In this document: positions 6,862-11,411 of the stretch, piece after piece
Numbering within the stretch: the first letter of the stretch is position 1
How the letters are laid out: each line of letters opens with the position of its first letter
Assembly (NCBI GenBank): GCA_001604265.1
Contig: LVBC01000040.1
Location: 1-11,411 of the forward strand
Length of the DNA stretch: 11,411 nt
Direction: 5' to 3'
Source of the DNA: Spirochaetales bacterium Spiro_01
GTDB lineage: Bacteria; Spirochaetota; Spirochaetia; Sphaerochaetales; Sphaerochaetaceae
Translations under genes and position numbers: made by a program
Notes under the pieces: generated by a model
Databases searched by the model: none
What the model was told of the DNA's origin: nothing
The model's input: only the letters and a program-made list of their open reading frames with translations

Positions 6862-7204
6862 GGGCCTGGAGCCTCTCATCGAGAAGCTTTGCGAACCTGG
6901 AGGCTTCTGCCAGACTTGTGAACTCCAGAGGCGACTTTCCATCCTTTGCATACTGTATCTCGACAGTCGGGACAGCATCCTTCAGAGTTGCACTTGCACA
7001 GCATATCCTGGTCGTGTAGTCCTTGCTGTTGAAGTCGTAGTTCGTAAGCTCCTTCAGGGGAATGTATGCCCAGTTGATGTTCAACGGGAAGAAGATGGCC
7101 TCATTTCCGATTCTGTACCTGCCGACTCTGCTGCTCTTCTTGAGGTCCGACTTTGGATCTGCAATTGTAAGTTCATCGATTACTGGGATTATCTTTGATA
7201 TCAT
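6851..7204 (-). CDS. Small protein of unknown function, possibly PH-like fold
   Basis: I do not recognise a named family. The 117-residue product is soluble, with no signal peptide or membrane segment. It shows repeated strand-like segments (GRYRIGNEAIFFPLNINWAYIPLKELTNYDF, TTRICCASAT, VPTVEIQYAK) and a final amphipathic helix (FTSLAEASRFAKLLDERLQAL). A barrel of strands closed by one C-terminal helix is the outline of a pleckstrin-homology-like fold; this is inference from pattern only. It is likely a real gene: it fills the gap between the oxidoreductase and trpBA, its codon use resembles the neighbours, and a -10-like AATAAT lies 6 bases before the ATG. AGGA sits too close to the start to act as a normal ribosome binding site. 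It overlaps the oxidoreductase gene tail to tail by 11 bases. Confidence 0.72.
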   Translation of the reverse strand: MISKIIPVIDELTIADPKSDLKKSSRVGRYRIGNEAIFFPLNINWAYIPLKELTNYDFNSKDYTTRICCASATLKDAVPTVEIQYAKDGKSPLEFTSLAEASRFAKLLDERLQALRG

Positions 7205-7210
7205 GTCCTA

Positions 7211-7240
7211 ATTATTGCAGAGTAGAGGATAATTTTCCAA
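7211..7240 (-). promoter_or_regulatory. Candidate promoter of the small unknown gene, leaderless type
   Basis: On the minus strand TTGGAA (7240-7235), 18 bases, AATAAT (7216-7211) preceded by a TG extension (7219-7218), then 6 bases to the ATG at 7204. The -10 matches at 5 of 6 positions. Confidence 0.45.
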
Positions 7241-7247
7241 GTAGGTA

Positions 7248-7277
7248 TTGACTGTCCTGAGTGTAACTATATATAGT
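7248..7277 (+). promoter_or_regulatory. trpBA promoter
   Basis: TTGACT (7248-7253, 5 of 6), 18 bases, TATAGT (7272-7277, 5 of 6); TATATA at 7270-7275 with a 16-base spacer is an equal alternative. Transcription would start near 7284, giving a leader of about 28 bases, too short for a tryptophan leader peptide, T-box or attenuator. This is the best-looking promoter in the window. Confidence 0.6.
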
Positions 7278-7301
7278 AACTTTGTTACTGTAGATAGTAA
7301 C
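7263..7301. promoter_or_regulatory. Operator-like half-site array over the trpBA start
   Basis: Four GTAAC/GTTAC half-sites lie in 39 bases: GTAACT (7263), AGTAAC (7275), GTTACT (7284) and AGTAAC (7296). The second and third form a perfect dyad with a 3-base centre (7275-7289); the third and fourth form another with a 6-base centre (7284-7301). ATAGTAAC is repeated directly at 7273-7280 and 7294-7301, 21 bases or two helical turns apart. CTATATATAG (7267-7276) is also a palindrome. The array covers the -10 box and the likely start of transcription, the position expected for a repressor. The last dyad could also fold in RNA just before the AGGA ribosome binding site (7302-7305). Confidence 0.6.
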
Positions 7302-7312
7302 AGGAATGATGT

Positions 7313-8497
7313 ATGGATAATGGAAGATTTGGTGAATACGGTGGCAGATACGTACCAGAGACCTTGATGAGTGCAGTGACCGAACTCGAGGAGGCGTACA
7401 ACCACTACAGGAACGACCCGGAGTTTGTCGAAGAGCTCGATACCCTTTTGAGGGAGTATGCGAACAGACCCAGCCTCCTCTATAGAGCTGACAACATGAG
7501 CGAGAAGCTCGGTGGAGCCAGGATCTACCTGAAGAGGGAGGATCTGAATCATACCGGTGCGCATAAGATAAACAACGTCCTGGGACAGTGCCTGCTTGCA
7601 AAGCGCATGGGAAAGACCAGGGTCATCGCAGAGACCGGAGCTGGCCAGCATGGAGTTGCAACTGCAACCGTAGCTGCCCTGATGGGCCTTGAGTGCGAGA
7701 TATTCATGGGAAAGCTCGACACGGAGCGCCAGGCACTGAATGTCTACCGCATGAGGCTGCTCGGAGCCAAGGTAAATGCAGTCAGGACCGGAACACAGAG
7801 CCTCAAGGATGCTGTCAACGCAACGATGAGGGAGTGGGTCAACAGGATTTCTGATACCCACTATGTAGTCGGTTCCGTAATGGGACCGCACCCATTTCCT
7901 CTGATGGTCCGCGACTTCCAGTCGATCATCGGCAAGGAGGCCAGGTCACAGATACTTGAAAAGGAGAACCGATTGCCGGATGCAGTGCTTGCCTGCGTAG
8001 GTGGTGGTTCGAATGCGATGGGAATCTTCCACGAGTTCGTGCCGGACAGTGGTGTAAGGCTGATCGGCTGCGAGGCGGCCGGAAGAGGAATCGATACCAA
8101 GGAGACTGCAGCTACCATCCTCACAGGCACCGAGGGAATCTTCCATGGAATGAAGTCCCTCTTCTGCCAGGATGAGTATGGACAGATTGCTCCTGTCTAC
8201 TCCATTTCTGCCGGCCTGGACTATCCAGGAGTCGGACCAGAGCACGCATACCTCTACAAGAGTGGAAGGGCCGAGTACGTTGCAATCACGGACGATGAGG
8301 CAGTCGAGGCCTTCGAGTTCCTCTCAAGGTGCGAGGGTATAATCCCGGCAATCGAGAGCTCGCATGCAGTTGCATATGCGATGAAGCTCGCTCCGACGAT
8401 GAGAAAGGACCAGATAATAATCGTCAACATCTCCGGACGTGGGGATAAGGATGTGGCTGCAATTGCCCGCTACAGAGGAGAGAACATCTATGAGTAG
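7313..8497 (+). CDS. trpB: Tryptophan synthase beta subunit
   Basis: TrpB joins indole and L-serine to make L-tryptophan with pyridoxal phosphate, receiving indole by channel from TrpA. The 394-residue sequence is a full-length TrpB1. The N-terminus [16 protein letters not shown] is diagnostic. Catalytic marks: the Schiff-base Lys85 in [10 protein letters not shown], Glu107 in AETGAGQHG, the phosphate loop GGGSNA (230-235), [13 protein letters not shown] (299-311) with Asp303 facing the cofactor, and NISGRGDKD (372-380) with Ser374. All key residues are present, so it should be active. AGGA at 7302-7305 gives correct spacing to the ATG at 7313; two ATGs just upstream are out of frame. The gene opens the trpBA operon and overlaps trpA by 8 bases. 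No other tryptophan gene is in the window. Confidence 0.98.
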   Translation: MDNGRFGEYGGRYVPETLMSAVTELEEAYNHYRNDPEFVEELDTLLREYANRPSLLYRADNMSEKLGGARIYLKREDLNHTGAHKINNVLGQCLLAKRMGKTRVIAETGAGQHGVATATVAALMGLECEIFMGKLDTERQALNVYRMRLLGAKVNAVRTGTQSLKDAVNATMREWVNRISDTHYVVGSVMGPHPFPLMVRDFQSIIGKEARSQILEKENRLPDAVLACVGGGSNAMGIFHEFVPDSGVRLIGCEAAGRGIDTKETAATILTGTEGIFHGMKSLFCQDEYGQIAPVYSISAGLDYPGVGPEHAYLYKSGRAEYVAITDDEAVEAFEFLSRCEGIIPAIESSHAVAYAMKLAPTMRKDQIIIVNISGRGDKDVAAIARYRGENIYE

Positions 8498-9272
8498 GAT
8501 AACGGACGCATTCAGAGGCACCAAGGCCTTCATTCCCTTCATCACCTGTGGGGATCCGGATATTGAAATGAGCGAGGAGCTCGTCGCTGCAATGTGCGAA
8601 AGCGGTGCCGATATCGTCGAGCTCGGACTTCCATTCTCGGATCCGATAGCAGAGGGTCCGGTCATCCAGGGGGCCGACGAGAGGGCACTTGCGGCCGGAA
8701 CGACGACCGACAAGGTCTTCGATATGGTCGCCCGCCTCAGAAAGAGCATAGACACTCCCTTCATCATAATGACATACGCAAATCCTGTCTTCGTCTACGG
8801 CTGTGACCGCTTCATGGAAAGGTGCAAAGCGTCCGGAGTCGATGGGATAATCATCCCGGATGTTCCATATGAGGAGAGAGAGACCTTCCTGCCATATGCC
8901 AGGAAGCATGGCATCGAGCTCATCAGCATGATAGCTCCTACAAGCGAGGACAGGATCTATGAGATAGCTTCCCAGGCAGAGGGCTTCCTGTACTGTGTCT
9001 CGAGCCTTGGCGTTACAGGCATGAGGACAAGCTTCTCAGCTGGAATTTCCGATATGATCGCAAAGGTCAAGAAGGTGAATCCATCTCTTCCCTGTGCAGT
9101 CGGCTTCGGTGTCTCGAAGCCTGAACACAGCACAAGCATGGCCCGCATTGCCGATGGAGTCATAGTCGGTTCTGCAATCGTCAACATCATTGCAGAGCAC
9201 AGCTACGATGCAGAGGAGTATGTGAGAGAGTATGTAAGGTCGATGAAGAGCGCAGCTCTTGCAGCTCTTTGA
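8490..9272 (+). CDS. trpA: Tryptophan synthase alpha subunit
   Basis: TrpA cleaves indole-3-glycerol phosphate to indole and glyceraldehyde 3-phosphate and passes indole to TrpB. The 260-residue TIM barrel has [11 protein letters not shown] (14-24), the catalytic Glu44 in [12 protein letters not shown], and [10 protein letters not shown] just after. The second catalytic acid, Asp60 in the E. coli enzyme (ADGP), is Glu55 here, a natural variant I believe also occurs in some Firmicutes. Later marks are [21 protein letters not shown], the active-site loop region [22 protein letters not shown] and the phosphate-binding GVIVGSAIV. The start at 8490 lies inside the end of trpB and is served by GAGGAG (8475-8480); an in-frame start at 8439 would only add out-of-family residues. 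The 8-base overlap implies coupled translation and matched subunit levels. Confidence 0.97.
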   Translation: MSRITDAFRGTKAFIPFITCGDPDIEMSEELVAAMCESGADIVELGLPFSDPIAEGPVIQGADERALAAGTTTDKVFDMVARLRKSIDTPFIIMTYANPVFVYGCDRFMERCKASGVDGIIIPDVPYEERETFLPYARKHGIELISMIAPTSEDRIYEIASQAEGFLYCVSSLGVTGMRTSFSAGISDMIAKVKKVNPSLPCAVGFGVSKPEHSTSMARIADGVIVGSAIVNIIAEHSYDAEEYVREYVRSMKSAALAAL

Positions 9273-9317
9273 GAGAAAAGGCATTAGTCTACATTCTTTA
9301 TTTGCTACATGTCTTTG

Positions 9318-9326
9318 TGATATTTT
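9318..9326 (+). promoter_or_regulatory. Candidate extended -10 box of the second MATE gene, leaderless type
   Basis: TGATATTTT (9318-9326) ends 6 bases before the ATG at 9333; no convincing -35 is seen (TTATTT at 17 bases). There is no Shine-Dalgarno before the ATG. Confidence 0.3.
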
Positions 9327-9332
9327 TGACCT

Positions 9333-10661
9333 ATGGCAAGAGATATGACGAAGGGGAGCCCGTTTGCTCACCTGATACTGTTTGGAATTCCAATACTGCT
9401 GGGAAACTTCTTCCAGCTCACATACAATGCAGTCGATTCGATACTCATTGCCAATATAGCTGGCACCGATGCACTTGCGGCAGTCGGTGCTGCAGCTCCT
9501 GTCTTCAATGTCATAATCCTGTTCACAACTGGTCTTACTATCGGAGCCTCCGTCCTCATGGCCAACGCCTTCGGTGCGAAGAACCATGATGATATAAAAA
9601 GGACTCTGGGCACGATGCTCGTTATCGGAGCCTTCTTCACACTCTTCTGGTACCTTGTTGCAATCTTCGGGACAAGGGGCCTGATGAGGTTGATGAATGT
9701 GCCGCCTGCTCTGATGGACTCATCGACCCTCTATCTCAGTATAGTGCTCTTCGGAACCCCGTTCACATACCTATACAATGCATACTCTGCCTCGATGAGG
9801 GCGATAGGGGACTCGAAGGACCCTGTAAGATACCTCTCGCTTTCGTGCATTCTGAATGCAATTCTCGATGCCCTTTTCCTCATCGTCTTCGGCTGGGGAG
9901 TTGCCGGCGCTGCGATAGCAACAGTACTCTCCCAGGTCATCTCCTCGCTGCTCTGCATAATGAAGTGCCAGAGGGATATTCCATACCTCAGGATGAGCAT
10001 GGAACAGATAAGGACCGACGCCTCATCCCTGAAGCAGACCCTTGTCTACGGCAGCCTTACAGCACTCTCGCAGTGCTGCATGCCGATTGGAAAGGTCCTG
10101 ATCCAGTCGACCATCAACACGCTTGGAACCGGTACGATAGCAGTCTACAGTGCCGCAGCTAAGATAGAGGATTTCGCAATAACTCCGGCTCAGTCACTTG
10201 GCCACTCTCTTACCACATATACCGGGCAGAACAGGGGTGCAAGGCAGAAGAAGAGGATATATCAGGGGTACTTTGCGAACTTCTGTCTGGAGGTCTGCTA
10301 CTGGGTGATGATATTCTCTGCAGTGACCTTCGGTGGAAAGTATCTGTTGAGGATGTTCATACGGGACCCTGAGCTCATAGCAATAGGCATGGGCTACCTT
10401 GGCATAATGGCCTTCAACTATTTCCTTTGCGGAACGAACAACAACCTCCATGGCTTTCTCAGAGGCATGGGCAAGATGAACTACTCATTCGTTGCCAGCC
10501 TGCTGCAGATCACAGTCCGTGTAGTCATGACATTCATACTCGTCCCGAGGATCGGCATAAAGGGAGTTGCAATCGCAACCGGCGCTGGCTGGCTTTCACT
10601 TGCAATCGTCTTCTATCCGCTGAGCTTCGTGATCCTGAAGCGCTACAGACCTGAAGAATAG
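9333..10661 (+). CDS. MATE-family multidrug/cation exporter, second copy
   Basis: This 442-residue inner-membrane protein has about 12 hydrophobic segments in two six-helix halves. It starts with SPFAHLILFGIPILLGNFFQLTYNAVDSILIANIAG and carries the conserved MATE loop RAIGDSKDPVRYLSL, followed by GVAGAAIATVLSQVISSLL. The second half has TYTGQNRGARQKKRI and FLRGMGKMNY. The same motifs occur in the first MATE protein of the window (RAYGDTKRP, GVAIATVLSQAISS, MGQNRGAG), but the rest differs widely, so these are old paralogues, not a recent duplication. The ATG at 9333 has no ribosome binding site; an in-frame ATG at 9345 is an alternative with only a weak AAGAG before it. The gene follows trpA by 60 bases and may be read partly from it, since no terminator is seen between them. 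Substrate unknown. Confidence 0.9.
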   Translation: MARDMTKGSPFAHLILFGIPILLGNFFQLTYNAVDSILIANIAGTDALAAVGAAAPVFNVIILFTTGLTIGASVLMANAFGAKNHDDIKRTLGTMLVIGAFFTLFWYLVAIFGTRGLMRLMNVPPALMDSSTLYLSIVLFGTPFTYLYNAYSASMRAIGDSKDPVRYLSLSCILNAILDALFLIVFGWGVAGAAIATVLSQVISSLLCIMKCQRDIPYLRMSMEQIRTDASSLKQTLVYGSLTALSQCCMPIGKVLIQSTINTLGTGTIAVYSAAAKIEDFAITPAQSLGHSLTTYTGQNRGARQKKRIYQGYFANFCLEVCYWVMIFSAVTFGGKYLLRMFIRDPELIAIGMGYLGIMAFNYFLCGTNNNLHGFLRGMGKMNYSFVASLLQITVRVVMTFILVPRIGIKGVAIATGAGWLSLAIVFYPLSFVILKRYRPEE

Positions 10662-10699
10662 GTGTTTTTCAACCTACATGCTTTTCTCTTGTCGAAATC

Positions 10700-10708
10700 T
10701 GGTATATT
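10700..10708 (+). promoter_or_regulatory. Candidate extended -10 box of the exported flavodoxin gene
   Basis: TGGTATATT (10700-10708) is an extended -10 with no clear -35. Transcription near 10715 would leave a 15-base leader holding the ribosome binding site. Confidence 0.4.
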
Positions 10709-10716
10709 TTCTAACC

Positions 10717-10722
10717 AAGGAG
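10717..10722 (+). promoter_or_regulatory. Ribosome binding site that supports a TTG start
   Basis: AAGGAG (10717-10722) lies 7 bases before TTG at 10730. The next codons give a clean signal peptide (KKILVLLSL), so TTG is the start. No in-frame ATG exists near this point. Confidence 0.75.
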
Positions 10723-10729
10723 TTTTGAA

Positions 10730-11260
10730 TTGAAGAAGATTCTTGTTCTGCTGTCCCTATGCTTCATACTCATCTCGGGGCTCTATGCCGATACACTGGT
10801 AGCCTACTTCTCCTATACTGGAGAGGCGCAGGAGCTTGCGATCACAGTTGCAGATGTTCTCGATGCAGATCTCTTCCAGGTGGTTCCATCTCTCTCCTAT
10901 ACGGATGAGGAGGTCAACAGGAAGAACAAGGACTCCCGCTACGCATTCGAAGCAGGGCATCCAGGCAGCAGGCCTGCCTTCGACGGCAGCATCGATGCTT
11001 CTTCATACGACACCATAGTCCTCGTCTATCCTGTCTGGTACAGAAGATGTCCGAACATCATGTGCACCTTCGTAGAGAGTCTCCATCTCGATGGAAAGAA
11101 GGTGGTTCCTCTTGCAGTTGGAAAGCACTGGGTCAAGAGGAGCGGAAAGAGACTTAAGAAGGTTGCAGACAAGGGAGCCATCTTCGTTAAGGCCAAGAGG
11201 TTCAATTCGGATGTTCTTGACCAGGAGATCATGGACTACCTGAAGAGTGTAATAGATTGA
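10730..11260 (+). CDS. Exported flavodoxin-like protein
   Basis: The 176-residue product begins at TTG with a Sec signal peptide: two lysines, a hydrophobic core LVLLSLCFILISG and a probable signal peptidase I site after LYA (residue 20). There is no lipobox Cys and no twin-arginine motif. The mature part is a Flavodoxin_4-type domain: strand and phosphate loop TLVAYFSYTGEAQELA (22-37, S-Y-T-G matching S-x-T-G), RPAFDG (81-86), YDTIVLVYPVWYRRCPNIMCTFVESLHLDGKKVVPLAV (93-130). The loop that follows, usually THGGSG, is GKHWVKRSGK. It should act outside the cytoplasm, perhaps as an FMN electron carrier or reductase. It has its own promoter candidate and a strong terminator, so it is probably a single-gene unit after the MATE gene. 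It is only distantly like the anchored flavodoxin of this window. Confidence 0.87.
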   Translation: MKKILVLLSLCFILISGLYADTLVAYFSYTGEAQELAITVADVLDADLFQVVPSLSYTDEEVNRKNKDSRYAFEAGHPGSRPAFDGSIDASSYDTIVLVYPVWYRRCPNIMCTFVESLHLDGKKVVPLAVGKHWVKRSGKRLKKVADKGAIFVKAKRFNSDVLDQEIMDYLKSVID

Positions 11261-11270
11261 CAGCAGCAGG

Positions 11271-11296
11271 GCCCCGGAAGACGGGGCATCTTTTTT
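11271..11296 (+). terminator. Intrinsic terminator after the exported flavodoxin gene
   Basis: GCCCCG (11271-11276), 5-base loop GAAGA, CGGGGC (11282-11287), then ATC and six T. The stem starts 11 bases after the stop codon. This is a textbook rho-independent terminator. Confidence 0.92.
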
Positions 11297-11411
11297 CACT
11301 CCTTCATGAAAACAATTGCAGCGAAAAACTTTTCTTGAACTGTTTTACTATTGCTTGAACAAAAGCTTGATTGCTCAATTTTTTTCTTTTATCCGCAAAA
11401 AAGCTATGAGA
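11297..11411. other. AT-rich intergenic tail, probable upstream region of the next gene
   Basis: No complete gene lies here. CTTGAAC occurs at 11334-11340 and 11354-11360, exactly 20 bases apart, and CTTGA again at 11366-11370. Long T and A runs follow (11379-11390, 11397-11402). The region looks like the promoter of a gene beginning near or beyond 11406, where ATGAGA runs off the window. TTGATT (11367-11372), 17 bases, TATCCG (11390-11395) is a weak promoter candidate. Confidence 0.35.

Noticed and set aside
6800..7198. A 132-codon plus-strand frame opposite the small unknown gene
   Set aside because: Its start lies inside the oxidoreductase gene in another frame, and the minus-strand frame has more protein-like composition and a promoter candidate.
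7208..7891. A 227-codon minus-strand open frame across the trpB upstream region and first half of trpB
   Set aside because: trpB is unmistakable on the other strand, and this frame would translate the promoter and operator region; no recognisable domain.
9246..9260. Hairpin AAGAGC-GCA-GCTCTT at the end of trpA as a terminator
   Set aside because: It lies within the coding end, and no T-run follows; it encodes the Ser-Ala-Ala-Leu tail and arises from repeated GCAGCTCTT.
10659..10676. Short inverted repeat TAGGT...ACCTA after the second MATE gene
   Set aside because: The stem is only about 5 pairs with a long T-rich loop and no T-run after it; too weak to call a terminator.
11367..11385. TTGA-TTGC-TCAA followed by seven T as a terminator
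   Set aside because: A four-pair AT-rich stem is too weak, and a strong terminator already lies just upstream.
1..11411. Mobile element, CRISPR array, toxin-antitoxin pair or phage defence system
   Set aside because: I found no transposase, integrase, regular spaced repeats, nuclease or toxin-like genes; every long gene belongs to a metabolic, transport, redox or regulatory family, apart from one unrecognised small gene.

Overview
The window reads as a compact stretch of bacterial chromosome. Intergenic gaps are short, and coding DNA is of medium GC with heavy use of AGG/AGA for arginine and ATA for isoleucine. I see no rRNA, tRNA, CRISPR array, insertion sequence or phage gene. The gene styles (an ABC-F ATPase next to a MATE exporter, exported flavodoxins, an orphan trpBA) would suit a host-associated anaerobe, perhaps a spirochaete of the Sphaerochaeta type. 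No marker gene proves this, so the taxonomy is a weak inference.

Layout. 1-368 is the 3' part of a PaaI-like hotdog thioesterase. 412-936 is a TetR-family regulator. It meets tail to tail, with an 8-base overlap, a membrane-anchored flavodoxin-like protein on the minus strand (start at 1591). Divergent from that gene is a two-gene unit: an ABC-F ATPase (1700-3322) and a MATE exporter (3334-4686). A hairpin terminator separates this unit from a minus-strand TIM-barrel sugar-phosphate isomerase/epimerase-like gene (4720-5493). Divergent from that is an FAD-dependent oxidoreductase (5623-6861), which overlaps tail to tail by 11 bases a small unrecognised minus-strand gene (6851-7204). Divergent from the small gene is trpBA (7313-9272, tryptophan synthase beta and alpha, overlapping by 8 bases). 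A second MATE exporter (9333-10661) and an exported flavodoxin (10730-11260, strong terminator after it) follow. The last 115 bases are AT-rich and hold no complete gene.

How the genes may work together. trpB and trpA form one enzyme and are clearly co-translated. ABC-F and the first MATE look co-translated as well; a ribosome-acting ATPase beside a drug/cation exporter suggests drug or metabolite protection, but this is inference. The other genes look like separate single-gene units with their own promoters.

Most interesting signals. (1) An array of GTAAC/GTTAC half-sites sits over the -10 box and transcription start of trpBA, with no room for an attenuator leader, which points to repressor control. 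(2) The genes split into two initiation classes. Five genes lack a usable Shine-Dalgarno sequence and carry a -10-like box 6-8 bases before the start codon, as expected of leaderless mRNAs. The other complete genes have a Shine-Dalgarno sequence and no such box. (3) There are two different flavodoxin-like proteins with N-terminal export or anchor segments, one of them with an eroded FMN phosphate loop.
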